NCBI RefSeq assembly: GCF_006438785.1
Contig: NZ_RCZB01000001.1
Coordinates: 259,912 to 323,911, forward strand
DNA length: 64,000 nt
DNA from: Rhodanobacter glycinis
GTDB taxonomy: Bacteria; Pseudomonadota; Gammaproteobacteria; Xanthomonadales; Rhodanobacteraceae
Reading direction: 5' to 3'
Below are positions 14,199 through 24,603 of the stretch, piece after piece. Position 1 is the first letter of the stretch, and every line of letters begins with the position of its first letter. Below the pieces are notes generated by a model. The model saw only the letters and a list, made by a program, of their open reading frames with translations, searched no databases and was not told the DNA's origin. A program made the translations under genes and the position numbers.

Positions 14199-14447
14199 AT
14201 GGCAAAGGGAACTAAAACGGGCGGCGGTTCGCGCAAAGGCGTTCCGAACAAGATCACAGCGGACGTGAAGGCGATGATCCTTGGCGCGCTTGATAAGGCG
14301 GGTGGTGAAAACTATCTCGTCGCCCGCTCAAAGGATCAGCCCGTTGCGTTCATGGGCTTGGTTGGCAAGGTCTTGCCGCTGCAGCTCACGGGAGAAGGTG
14401 GCGGCGCGATCATCATTCAGGCGACTAGCCACGACGAGGCACTGTGA
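14199..14447 (+). CDS. Terminase small subunit-like protein
   Basis: 82 residues from MAKGTKTGGGSRKGVPNKIT, a typical opening of phage small terminase proteins (basic GGRKKGTPN-like motif), then a helical part (VKAMILGALDKAGGENYLV). It would recognise phage DNA and hand it to the large subunit, whose GTG start overlaps this stop. No in-frame TAG. Confidence 0.7.
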   Translation: MAKGTKTGGGSRKGVPNKITADVKAMILGALDKAGGENYLVARSKDQPVAFMGLVGKVLPLQLTGEGGGAIIIQATSHDEAL

Positions 14448-15787
14448 AGTTCACCGCACGCCAGCAACTTGCCTAGGCTGTCCTTGCGGGTGACGCCACG
14501 CACATCATGCTGTTCGGTGGCTCGCGCAGTGGCAAGACGTTCCTGTTGGTGCGCAATGTCGTATTCCGTGCGCTCAAGGCTCCTAAGTCGCGACACGCCA
14601 TCTTCCGTTTCCGCTTCAACCACGTGAAGTCGTCCATCGTCCAGGATACGTTCCCGAAGGTGATGGACTTAGCGTTCCCCGGCGTGAAGTGGAACCTCAA
14701 CAAGACGGATTGGTACGTGGAGTTCCCGAACGGCTCGCAGATCTGGTTTGCGGGTCTGGATGATAAGGAGCGAACCGAAAAGATTCTCGGCTAGGAATAC
14801 GCCACGATCTATCTCAATGAGGCTAGCCAGATTCCTTATGGCAGCGTAGGCATTGCGATTACTCGACTAGCCCAGCGTGTCATGCAGGTCATCAAGGATG
14901 GTGCTGGTGGGTTCCTCAAGCCGCGCATGTACTACGACTGCAACCCGCCGAGCAAGGCGCACTGGTCATATCAGCTATTCGTGATGAAGCGCGATCCGGA
15001 GACGAAACAGAACCTTGCCAATCCGGCCGACTACGCCTATTTCCAGCTGAACCCGCAGGACAACGCGGACAACCTGTCTGATGGCTACCTTGAGACGCTG
15101 TAGGGGCTAAGCGCACGCCTTCGCAAACGATTCCTGCTGGGAGAATTCGCCGATGCAACACCCAACGCGCTGTTCACTGACGAGGTCATCGACAAGTGGC
15201 GCGTACAGGATGGCATCGTGCCCGACATGGTCCGCGTCGTGGTTGGAGTCGATCCATCAGGTTCTGGTGATGCCGACAACGCCGATAATGACGCCATTGG
15301 AATCTCTGTTGGTGGCATTGGTACCGATGGAAATGCCTACTTGCTCGCCGATTACACCGTCAAAGCGGGACCTGCTACTTGGGGCAAGATCGCCACAGAC
15401 GCTTTTGACCGCCACGCCGCAGATCTCGTGGTAGGCGAAATCAACTACGGCGGCGCAATGGTGCAGCATGTGATCCAGACCGCGCGGCCACGGACGCCTT
15501 ACAAGCAGGTCACAGCAACACGCGGCAAGGCAGTGCGGGCCGAGCCGTTTTCGGCACTGTACGAACAAGGCAAGGTGCGCCATGTCGGCGTCTTCCATGA
15601 CCTTGAGGACGAACTGACAGCCTTCTCCACCTCGGGATTCACGGGCGAGAACTCGCCTAACCGCGCTGATGCGTGGATATGGGTGCTGACTGAACTGTTC
15701 CCCGGCCTGACGCGCGCCCCGAAGCAAACCATGAAGCCTAAGCTGCACCTGAATGCTCCGGTCGTTGACGGCGCGTGGATGAATTGA
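14444..15787 (+). CDS. Terminase large subunit with three in-frame TAG codons
   Basis: Read with TAG as Gln this is one 447-residue frame from GTG 14444 to TGA 15787. TAG lies at codons 11 (14474), 117 (14792) and 220 (15101); without recoding it would be four fragments. Walker A is FGGSRSGKTF (about 25-34), Walker B ATIYLNEAS directly after the second TAG, and the RNase H-like nuclease begins VVVGVDPSGSG with further acidic residues downstream. It packages DNA into the prohead. All four segments share a single reading frame and no TAA or TGA interrupts it. Confidence 0.92.
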
Positions 15788-17856
15788 TGAAGCCTGAAGA
15801 TATCGTTAGCGAGGCCAAGAAGCGCTTCAAGCGTTGCCAGGACTGGGAGTCGTCTGCGCGCTAGTCGTGGGAGGACGATTACAAGTTCGCCAATGCCGAT
15901 GCTGATAACGGCTTCCAGTGGCCGAACGAGATTCGCAAAGCGCGGGCTATCGACAACCGTCCCGCGCTGACGATCAACAAGACGCGTCAACACAACCTGC
16001 AGATCATCAACGACTGTAGGCAGAACAAGGCCAGCGTCAAGGTCAGCCCGACAGGTGGCGGCGCTTCCAAGGAAGCCGCCGAGATATTCGAAGGCATCGT
16101 TCGCCACATCGAATACATCTCGAACGCCTAGAGTGTCTATGACACGGCCAACACGTTCCAGATCGAGGCTGGCATTGGCTACTGGCGCGTTGTCACGGAC
16201 TACCCGAACGAACGCACCTTCGATCAGGAAATCTATCTCCGTCGCGTCAAAGATCCACTGACGATCTACCTTGATCCGGATATCACGGAGGTTGATGGCT
16301 CCGATGCGCGCTTTGCCTTCGTGTACGAGGATCGTCCGCGCGAGCTGTTCGAAAAGGAGTACCCGAAGTACAAGGACTCTGCTCCGCATGGCACGCTGGG
16401 CGAGTCTGGCGACGGTTGGAGCGATAAGGACACAGTACGCGTTGCCGAGTATTACCGCCGCAAGGAGAAGAAAGACAAGCTGATTGCCACGGAATCAGGC
16501 GTAGTCAAGGCGAGTAACCTACCGCCTGAGATTCGCGCCGAGATGCTGGCCGATCCGAACGCCAAGGTTCGCGACATTATCGAGCAGGAGATTGAGTGGT
16601 TCCTGATCGTCGGTGATGAGATTGCGGACAAGAACATCTGGCCCGGCAAATACATCCCGATTGTCCGAGTCATTGGCGAAGAGACCGTCATTGACGGCAA
16701 GTTGGATCGCAAGGGCCATACGCGGGCACTGAAAGACCCGCAGCGTACCTACAACTACTGGACTAGCGCAGCGGTCGAGTTCGTCGCGCTGCAGTCCAAG
16801 ACACCTTATATCGCGCCCGTGGAGGCTATCTCGGGGCTAGAGGTGTACTGGGAGTCGGCGAACCGCGACAACCTTGCGCTGTTGCCCTACAACGGGCTTG
16901 ACGATCAGGGCAAGGCGATCCCTCCGCCGTCGCGTCAAGCGCCGCCCACGTTCGCCCCAGCCTATCTGCAAGGCTTGCAGGTTTCCGGCGAGGAACTGCA
17001 AGCTGTCAGCGGTCAGTACGAAGCGCAGTTCGGCGAGAAGTCCAACGAAAAGACGGGTATTGCGATTCAGGCACGCCAGCGCAAGGGCGACAACGCGACC
17101 TATCACTACATTGACCATCAGGCCATCGCGATCCGGTTTACGGGACGCATTCTGATCGACCTGATCCCGAAGATCTACGACACCAAGCGCGTTCTGCGGA
17201 TTGTGGAAGAGAACGGAGACCAGCAGTAGATTCAGCTTGACCCATCCGCACAACAGGCTTACTAGGCCCAGCAGCAGCAACAGGGCAGTCAGATTGCGGC
17301 CATCTTCAACCCGTCAGTCGGCGAGTATGACGTTATCTCCGAAGTCGGGCCGGCCTTCGCGACAAAGCGTGAGGAAGCGTTCAACGCCTTGACGCTGATT
17401 GCCACGCAGTCACCGGAAATCATGCAGATTGCGGGCGACCTGATCATGAAGGCCGCTGACTTCCCGATGGCGGAAGAGTTGGCCGAACGCCTCAAGAATA
17501 TGGTCCCCCCGCAGGCTTTGGGTGGTCCGTCGCCGCAAGTCATGGAGATGCAGCAGAAGTTAGGCGCCATGGGTAAGGCGCTGGAATCCATGACGCAGAA
17601 CCTTGCCGATGAGAAGAGCAAGCGCACCAGCGTCGAGCAGCAGAAGGCGATCGACGTGTACAAGGCCGAAACGGATCGCGCTGCCGTGTTGAAGGATATC
17701 GACCCCGCCATCTTTGCGCCCATGGTTCACAAGCTGGTCCTTGAGGCCATGCAGCAGGACATGGGCAATGTGATCGGGGCAAGTAATGACATTTTGAATC
17801 AGGGCGCTGACGACGCTCAAGAACCCACCGGTGGGCAACCGGGCACTAGCCAATAA
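15787..17856 (+). CDS. P22-like portal protein with four in-frame TAG codons
   Basis: 689 residues when TAG is read through (P22 portal is about 725). TAG is at codons 26 (15862), 115 (16129), 481 (17227) and 493 (17263). The second sits in HIEYISNA-TAG-SVYDTANTFQ, a motif of P22-type portals that from memory usually has Gln there; the last two lie in a Q-rich stretch. The C-terminal part is rich in Gln and Met, suiting the barrel. It overlaps the terminase stop by 3 nt. It forms the dodecameric DNA gate of the head. Confidence 0.9.
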
Positions 17857-17863
17857 AGAGCCG

Positions 17864-18601
17864 ATGATGACTGATGAAGTAAACGGTACGCAGACCGAAG
17901 AAGCTGCGGTTATTCCCGCCACTGATAACGCTGCCGACACGGGATCGGAGCAAGTAACCGACGTTGCCAAGGCCGAGGAAACTCCGACCGAAGCAGAGGG
18001 TGAACACGCCAAACGCGCCCCATGGTTTCAAAAGCGCATTGACGAACTCACCCGCGAGAAGTGGGAGGCCCGTAGGGAGGCACAGGCAGCGACTGCCTTA
18101 GCTGATGCCCTGCGAAACCGCAAGCCGGAAGATGGCAGTCAGCCAGCGGAAACGCCGACCGACATTGATGCCCTCGTGAACCGGCGTGCGGCAGAAATGC
18201 GTGAGGTCGAGGCATTTAACGAGGCGTGCAACACCACTTACCAGAAGGGCAAGGAAGTGCTGCCGGACTTTGACGAGGCTGTGAAGGGTTACCAGTTGCT
18301 GGGTGGCTTGGATGGGCGTCGCGAATTCCTGGAAGCGGTCAACTCCCTCCCCAATGGTTCGCAAATCTTCTACCACCTCGGAAAGAATCTCGATGAAGGC
18401 GCGCATGTGCTGGCCCTTTCTCCCGTCAAGATGGCTTTGGAACTGACGAAACTCAGCCAGAAGCTGTCGAAAGCCCCTCCTGTATCCAATGCCCCTGCGC
18501 CGATCAAGCCGCTTGGCGGCACGGCAGTTCATTCCGACGACCCCGAAAAAATGTCCATGAAGGAATGGGTTGCGTGGCGTGAAAAGCAGTTGGCGAAGTA
18601 A
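17864..18601 (+). CDS. Scaffolding protein
   Basis: About 245 residues, between portal and coat genes as in P22. Acidic first 50 residues (AEETPTEAEGEHAKRAPWFQ), then a helical charged body (DELTREKWEARREAQAATAL) and a basic/Trp C-terminus (MSMKEWVAWREKQLAK), like scaffold proteins that bind coat through a basic helix-turn-helix end. It directs prohead assembly and is not part of the mature virion. No in-frame TAG. The start is either of two adjacent ATGs (17864/17867). Confidence 0.8.
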   Translation: MMTDEVNGTQTEEAAVIPATDNAADTGSEQVTDVAKAEETPTEAEGEHAKRAPWFQKRIDELTREKWEARREAQAATALADALRNRKPEDGSQPAETPTDIDALVNRRAAEMREVEAFNEACNTTYQKGKEVLPDFDEAVKGYQLLGGLDGRREFLEAVNSLPNGSQIFYHLGKNLDEGAHVLALSPVKMALELTKLSQKLSKAPPVSNAPAPIKPLGGTAVHSDDPEKMSMKEWVAWREKQLAK

Positions 18602-18632
18602 CCATCATCCCTCATCTCGGAGTTAATGCACC

Positions 18633-19847
18633 ATGAGCAATACCCTTCTCACCCTCAACCAGATCACGCGTGAGGCCGTTCGTCTGTTCAAGAACAGCAA
18701 CGCCTTCATCGGGTCGATCAACCGCCAGTACGACGACTAGTTCGCCCGCGATGGCGCCAAGATCGGCAGCTCCCTGCGCATCCGCCTTCCGAATGACTTC
18801 ACCGTCACCACCGGCACCGTTACCGCCTCTCCGCAGAACACCGTCGAGCCGAACACCACGCTGACCCTGACCAATCAGGATCACGTTGACGTGCAGTACA
18901 GCTCGCAGGATCTGACCCTGTCGTTGCAGGACTATTCGGAGCGCATCCTCGCCCCGATGGTGAACAACCTCGCCGGTTCCGTGGCGCAGAACGTCATGAC
19001 GGGCGCGGAATCCATCTGCAACTATGTGTCGAACACCTCGGCCGGCGCTGTGGTCACCCCGACCGCCAATGAGTGGTTGCTGGCGGGCGCTAACCTTGAC
19101 CTTAACTCCGCCCCCCGTGGTGGCCGCAAGGCGATCCTGGACCCGTACACGCAGGCACGTACCGTGTCCAGCCTGTCCGGACTGTTCAATCCGACCGGCA
19201 CCGTCTCGCGTCAGTTCACTTCTGGTGAAATGATGGGTCCGGCGCTGGGCATTGAGTCGTGGATGAGCGATCAGACCGTGCTGAAGCATGCCACGGGTGC
19301 CTACAGCACGCTGGGCACTGTGTCGGGCGCGTCGCAGACCGGTTCGGCTATCACCACCTCGGCGCTGGCTGGTCCGCTGAAGAAGGGTGACATCATCACC
19401 TTTGCCGGCGTGAACCAGTTGAACCGCGTCACCAAGACATCGGTGGGCACGCTGCGACAGTTCGTGGTGACCGCCGATGTGGCGACCTCGGCCACGTCGA
19501 TCCCGATCTACCCGGCGTTGATTCCGGGTGCGAGCGGCACGGTGCAGTATGCGACCGTGGACGTATCGCCGGCATCGGGTGCGGCTATCTTGGTGGTGTC
19601 TCAGGCCAGCGAGAGCTATCGCAAGAACTTCGTGCTGCGTCCGGAGGCCGTCACGCTGGCGACCGCCGACCTGATCATGCCCAAGGGCGTGCATGATGCC
19701 GCTCGCGAGTCTTACGACGGCGTGTCGATGCGCATGGTGAGCCAGTACAACGTGTCCACCGACCAGTTCATCACGCGTCTTGACGTGCTGTATGGCTGGC
19801 AGTGGGTGCGTCCGGAGTGGGCTTGCATCGTGGCTGACAAAATCTAA
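18633..19847 (+). CDS. Major capsid protein, P22-coat-like, one in-frame TAG
   Basis: 404 residues (P22 coat 430). The opening MSNTLLTLNQITREAVRLF and NRQYDD-TAG-FARDGAKIG is characteristic of the P22-type coat family, where the position after YDD is commonly Gln (from memory). TAG is codon 36 (18738); the remaining 368 codons have none. Translation would stop at 35 residues without the suppressor tRNA. An intrinsic terminator follows the gene. Confidence 0.92.
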
Positions 19848-19860
19848 CCTCAACCCTTTG

Positions 19861-19884
19861 GCGCCCCTTCGGGGGCGTCATTTT
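19861..19884 (+). terminator. Intrinsic terminator after the coat gene
   Basis: GCGCCCC-TTCG-GGGGCGT, a 7-bp stem (last pair G-U) with a UUCG tetraloop, followed by CATTTTC. The U-run is short, so it may attenuate rather than stop transcription, setting a high coat to downstream ratio. Confidence 0.6.
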
Positions 19885-19896
19885 CAGGGCTTCACC

Positions 19897-20064
19897 ATGA
19901 ACCGATACGACCACATCAAGTTCCCTGATTACGTCTATCAGGAATATCCCAAGTGGGTTGGTGACGTGATCGTGCAGGATGCAGACGAAGAGGCGGCACT
20001 GCTGGAGTCTGCCGGCGAACCTGCCGAGCGCGTCAAACGCCCGTACAACCGTAAGGACAAGTAA
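19897..20064 (+). CDS. Small hypothetical virion-module protein
   Basis: 55 residues from MNRYDHIKFPDYVYQEYPKW; aromatic start and basic end (RVKRPYNRKDK). Between coat and gp4-like genes, a spot that often holds small head-completion or decoration proteins. No TAG. The stop overlaps the next start (TAATG). Confidence 0.5.
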   Translation: MNRYDHIKFPDYVYQEYPKWVGDVIVQDADEEAALLESAGEPAERVKRPYNRKDK

Positions 20065-20789
20065 TGGCTAACGTCTTGCCGACTGCTGGCAGCATTATCA
20101 ATCTCGCCTTGAAGATGTCAGGCGTGCTGGGCATCGGCTAGACGGCCTAGGCGGAAGATTCCAACGACGCCCTAACTGTCATGAACATGATGCTGGCGCA
20201 ATGGCAGCGCAAACGCTGGCTGGTCTACTCGCTGGACGACGTGTTCTTTACGCCCACTGGCGCGCTGTCCTACACCGTGGGAGCTAGCGGCGATGTAAAT
20301 ATCCCTCGCCCCGACAAGATAGAGGCGGCTTTCGTTCGCCTTACCAATGGCCCGTTGCCGGTGGACTATCCATTGGCCCTGGTCGAGGCCCGCGAGGATT
20401 ACAACCGCTTCGCGCTCAAGGGTATGTAGACCTTTCCGCAAGTGGCGTTCTACGACGCTGCTTTCCCGCTGGGAAACCTTTACATCTGGCCGGCACCCTC
20501 GGCCACGAACTATCAGGTGCATATCACGGTCAAGACGCAGCTCACCGCGTTCACCAATCTCACCAGCACGATGAACCTACCCCCGGAGTATCAGGAGGCA
20601 TTGCTATACAACCTCGCCGCACGGCTGCGCCCGATGTATGGACTGCAGCCCGAACCGACCATTACAACGATGGCGATGACATCGCTGAACGTCATCCGCA
20701 ACGCCAATGCGCAGATCCCGCGCCTGACCATCTCGCCAAGCCTGACGCGAGACAGCCTGTATAACGTGTACTCGGATCAGAGTTACTAA
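20064..20789 (+). CDS. P22 gp4-like head-completion protein with three in-frame TAG codons
   Basis: 241 residues with TAG read through at codons 26 (20139), 29 (20148) and 122 (20427). The motif GVLGIG-TAG-TA-TAG-AEDSNDAL, then MNMMLAQWQRKRWLVYSLDD, is typical of packaged-DNA stabilisation (gp4/tail accessory) proteins that bind beneath the portal. Gene order coat, gp4, gp10 supports this. Longer than P22 gp4 (166), as in many relatives. Confidence 0.8.
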
Positions 20790-22243
20790 TGCAGCTCGCC
20801 CTGCTATCCGGCGCCTATGAGGCCCGCTCAATCATCGCCTCAGCGCAACGCTGCGTGAATCTGTACCCGTAGGTTAACCAGATGGAATCGTTTCAAGGCA
20901 TGCCCTAGATGGCGGGTGCGCCAACGCTCATCACGCACTATCCCACGCCGGGCCTGACCTTGTTGGCGACCGCTGCGACGAATGTATGGCGCTGCCTCTA
21001 TCCTGCTAGTAATGGCTAGCTCTATGGCGTTTGCGGCTAGAACGTATACGCAATTGGCTCGTCATGGTCATTGACCCTGCTTGGAACGATCACGCCAGCC
21101 ACCACGCTATGTTCCATGGCTGACAATGGCATGACACTGGTGTTGGTTGACGGGACAGTGAACGGCTACACGATCAACCTAACCACGAATGCTTTCGCTA
21201 CGCTGGTTGACCCCACGGGAGCCTTTGTCGGATCTGACCGCGTTCGGTATCTAGACACCTTTTTCCTGTTCAACAAGCCCGGTACGCAGACGTTTTACAC
21301 CTCGCTCAGCAATAGCGTGACGTTCGATCCACTCTATCTGGCTAACAAGACAGGTTATGCCGACAAGCTTATGGCTATCGAGGTCATGCACCGGGAAATC
21401 TGGCTGATCGGCGACTAGACGACGGAGGTATGGTTCAACGCGGGTTCGGCGGCGTTCCCGTTTCAGGAAGTGCCTGGCGCCTTCATTCAACACGGTTGCA
21501 TTGCAAAAAACTCTGTTGCTTCGCAGGATTTGGCCGTTTTCTGGATCAGCAAAGACCCACAGGGTACGTCCATCGTGCTTATGGGCAGCAACTACAACGT
21601 GACCCGTATTTCAACGCATGCTATCGAGCATGAGTTTTCCACCTATGCGGCGCTGTCGGATGCCATCGGCTACGTGTATCAGGAAGAGGGGCACATGTTC
21701 TATGTGCTTAACTTCCCGACTGCCGATAGGACGTGGGTCTATGACATTTCTAGCCAGCTGTGGCATGAGCGCGTATGGCTGGACAGCAATGGTATAGAGC
21801 ATCGCCATCGCTCTAACGTCTTCGCCTACGCCTACGGCTCCTACGTCGTCGGCGATTGGAGCAATGGCAACCTGTACGCGTTGGATCAGAACAATTACAC
21901 CGATAACGGAACGCCGATCAAGCGAGTTCGATCGTTCCCGCATGTCGTGAATGAGCTGAAGCGCATCATCTACCGAAAGTTCATTGCCGATATGCAGACG
22001 GGCGCGCAGACCGATCCCAATGCCGATCCGCCCATCCTTTCTCTGCGGTGGAGCGATGATCGCGGTGCGAGCTGGGGCAATGCCATCACGCAGCCCCTGG
22101 GTGCCGTAGGCCAGTTCCTGCAGAGCATCCAGTTCCGCCGCCTCGGCATGTCACGTGACCGCATTTTCGAACTGTCGTGGTCATCGCCGGTTATGACGGC
22201 CCTCAATGGCGCCTATGCGGATGTGGAGGCTTCGGCGTCATGA
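20789..22243 (+). CDS. P22 gp10-like tail hub protein with five in-frame TAG codons
   Basis: 484 residues with TAG at codons 28 (20870), 40 (20906), 77 (21017), 84 (21038) and 210 (21416); P22 gp10 is 472. The start MQLALLSGAYEARSIIASAQ RCVNLYP is the usual opening of packaged-DNA-stabilisation gp10 proteins. The body is beta-rich (DKLMAIEVMHREIWLIGD, then VWFNAG directly after TAG 5). It follows gp4 with a 1-nt overlap. It seals DNA in the head and holds the tailspikes. Confidence 0.85.
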
Positions 22244-22803
22244 GCCAGCCCTTTCCGCAGCTCAATTCACCGATGGTGGACAAGTCTGGCAACATTATGC
22301 CGGTCTGGCGCGCCCTCATTAGCTCGCTATGGGCCAATTAGGGTGGCGCGTCAGGCTCGATCAGCGCCCCCGCAGCAGGAAATGCCAATCAGGCGTTTAA
22401 CGTCGCAGCGGGCACAGACAGTTCCAACGCCGTCAATCTGTCGCAGGCTGATGGACGCTATGCCGCGCTCGCGGGAAATCAAACGCAGTCGTTCTTGGTG
22501 GGCAACGCCACGGCAGGCTCGAATCAGGCCATGCGACGCTCGCAGTGCGAAGGTCTGTTTGTGGCCTTTTCAGGATCTCCTGCCGCAGCATCCTCCATCA
22601 CGGTAACCGCATCACCCTTTGCCTATACCGCAATTGCTGGCGGCGTCGTCACTATCTCGGGAGGCACCGTTTCCGCCGTCTCATTGGCTCGCGGAGCAAC
22701 CTCGGCAACCCTGGGTGTAACGTCAAGCGTTTCAGTCCGTAACGGCGACATTGTGACGGTCACTTATTCAGTAGCTCCCACCATGAGCCTTTTCCCCGCA
22801 TGA
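22240..22803 (+). CDS. Virion protein in gp26 position, one in-frame TAG
   Basis: 187 residues with TAG at codon 34 (22339, SSLWAN-TAG-GGASG). The sequence has a tail-fibre-like LSQADGRYAALAGNQTQ segment and a Ser/Thr/Val-rich beta C-terminus. Its place after gp10 corresponds to the P22 tail needle gene, but no needle coiled coil is evident, so the function is open. Overlaps neighbours by 4 nt at both ends. Confidence 0.6.
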
Positions 22804-23399
22804 AAAACTTTCTTCGACTTGCCCAAGGTCTTGACGTGATGCCGCTGCTGGCGGCCGTGACGCGCAATGCCGACTGGTGGCATGAGGACACCTATCTGCG
22901 GTCCTATCCACAAGGCCCATTTGGTGAGATTGACAGCATCATTCTTCGCTTTCCGCCGCGCACCGTGGCCGAAACGCAAGATCAGGCCGAGGAATTGCTG
23001 CGACGGCCCGGTTACGATCAGCACGAATGCATCGATCAGCCCATCTATGGCCGCATTCCGCAGGCGCGTCAGTTGGTGATGAACCTGATGAGCTATGTCG
23101 GGGCAACTCGCCTAGGCCGCGTCATGCTCAATCGCATTCAACCGGGAGGGCGAATCTTCCAGCACGCCGATACGCCGGCCCATGCGAACTACTGGGATCG
23201 CCACCATATTGTTTTGCAGAGTGCTCCGGGCGTCGTCTTTGAGGCCGGCGACGAGCAGGTTTACATGGCGCCGGGCGAATGCTGGTGGTTCGACAACGGT
23301 AAAGACCGCACCGATGGCAGCGAAGTACCGAAGCACCAAGTCATCAACAACAGCGCCGTCGAGCGCATTCACATGATTGTCGATCTGAGGACACGCTAA
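22800..23399 (+). CDS. Aspartyl/asparaginyl beta-hydroxylase-like 2OG-Fe(II) protein
   Basis: 199 residues. The double-stranded beta-helix core is visible in the C-terminal two thirds: LNRIQPGGRIFQHADTPAHA (His-x-Asp metal pair), RHHIVLQSAPGVVF and, near the end, KHQVINNSAVERIHMIVDLR with the distal His and the 2-oxoglutarate-binding Arg. The family hydroxylates Asp/Asn in proteins. Located between virion genes, it may modify a virion or host protein. No TAG. Confidence 0.75.
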   Translation: MKNFLRLAQGLDVMPLLAAVTRNADWWHEDTYLRSYPQGPFGEIDSIILRFPPRTVAETQDQAEELLRRPGYDQHECIDQPIYGRIPQARQLVMNLMSYVGATRLGRVMLNRIQPGGRIFQHADTPAHANYWDRHHIVLQSAPGVVFEAGDEQVYMAPGECWWFDNGKDRTDGSEVPKHQVINNSAVERIHMIVDLRTR

Positions 23400-23479
23400 T
23401 GCTGATTTACGAAATGGATGAAGGCGAAGACTTCTTTGAATACCTGATGCGCAGCATTCTGGAAGGAAACGCCGAGTGA
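23399..23479 (+). CDS. Tiny acidic ORF coupled to hydroxylase and GNAT genes
   Basis: 26 residues (MLIYEMDEGEDFFEYLMRSI...). The start overlaps the hydroxylase stop (TAATG) and the stop overlaps the GNAT start (GTGA), so it is a translational bridge and may be a genuine microprotein. Confidence 0.4.
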   Translation: MLIYEMDEGEDFFEYLMRSILEGNAE

Positions 23480-23931
23480 TTACCTTTGCCGTCGAGCCGT
23501 GGAGCAGCTTTCGCCATGATGCTGGGCGTTTGTGGGTCAAGCATTGGGAAGAGGTTGCGGTACATCAGGACGTGATCAGCCTTAACGTCGATTACGACCA
23601 GTACGATCGACAGGATGCCTACGGGGCGCTATATATCATCGTAGCGCGACACAAGGGCGAGATTGTCGGGTATTGGGCGGGTCTTATCCGCGCGCACCTG
23701 CACTACGCGGACAGCTTGACGGCCTATACCGATGTGTACTTCGTAGAGAAGGAGTACCGTAAGCGAGGCGTCGGGCAAGACCTGTTCGCCTTCGTTGAAA
23801 AGATGCTCAAGGCGCGAGGCGTGCAGCGCATTTTCACCGCAACCAAATTGCACTTAAACCACTCCGCGCTATTCAAGGCTGCAGGATACAATGAAACCGA
23901 AATTGTGTTCACAAAGCTGTTGGGGGATTAA
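23476..23931 (+). CDS. GNAT-family N-acetyltransferase
   Basis: 151 residues starting at GTG. The acetyl-CoA loop motif is EYRKRGVGQDLFAFVEKML (about 91-109), preceded by the beta-4/5 strands (ALYIIVARHKGEIVGYWAG) and followed by VQRIFTATKLHLNHSALF and AAGYNETEIVF. Phage GNATs of this size lie among tail genes of many podoviruses; the target is unknown. No in-frame TAG. Confidence 0.8.
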   Translation: MITFAVEPWSSFRHDAGRLWVKHWEEVAVHQDVISLNVDYDQYDRQDAYGALYIIVARHKGEIVGYWAGLIRAHLHYADSLTAYTDVYFVEKEYRKRGVGQDLFAFVEKMLKARGVQRIFTATKLHLNHSALFKAAGYNETEIVFTKLLGD

Positions 23932-23933
23932 CC

Positions 23934-24602
23934 ATGGTTGTTGCAATTGCGGCTGGCGTTGGCATTGTTGGGGCTGTGGCGGGTGCTGAGATATCATCCA
24001 GTGGCGCCCAGGATGCGGCGCAGACATAGGCAGACGCGGCGAACAATTCTGCCGGCATGTCCATGCAGAAGTATGCGCAGACGCGCAATGACCTGATGCC
24101 TTATCAGAAGGCAGGGTAGGCTTATAACACTGCGCTCTAGCAACGCATGCCTGAATTGACTGCCAACTTTGATCCAACCATGGCGCAGCTTGAATCCACG
24201 CCGGGTTATCAGTTCATCAAGCAGCAGGGGCTTGAGGCGGCATAGAACGGATTTGCTTCCAAAGGCCTTGGAAGCTCTGGCGCCGCCATGAAAGGCGCCG
24301 CCGATTATGCCACCGGGCTTGCCAGCAATACCTTGACGCAGCAGCAGCAGATTTTCTCCGCGAACCAGCAGAACGCCTATAACAAGCTCATGGGCGGCGC
24401 ATCACTGGGTGAGAATGCGGCGGCTCAGTCGGGCACGCTAGGAACCAGCTTTGTCAATCAGGCCACATAGGCTCAGATGGGGGCGGCTAACGCATCCGCT
24501 GCCGGCACCATTGGCGCGGCGAACGCTTGGTCTAATGCCTTGACGAATTCGACCAACCAAGCATCGCAATATCTGATGTATAACAAGTTCGCGGGAGTTT
24601 GA
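23934..24602 (+). CDS. P22 gp7-like DNA ejection protein with five in-frame TAG codons
   Basis: 222 residues (P22 gp7 229). TAG is at codons 32 (24027), 62 (24117), 69 (24138), 104 (24243) and 179 (24468). Motifs NDLMPYQKAG-TAG-AYNTAL, TPGYQFIKQQGLEAA-TAG-NG and KGLGSSGAAMKGAADYATGL are hallmarks of this ejection/DNA-transfer family, which from memory usually has Gln at the first two of these TAG sites. The N-terminus has a hydrophobic Ala/Gly helix (VGIVGAVAGAEIS). It is ejected to form the DNA channel across the envelope. Confidence 0.88.
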
Positions 24603-24603
24603 C

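Noticed and set aside
16009..16021. An additional TAG in the portal gene near 16017
   Set aside because: The triplet is out of frame (reads TGT AGG).
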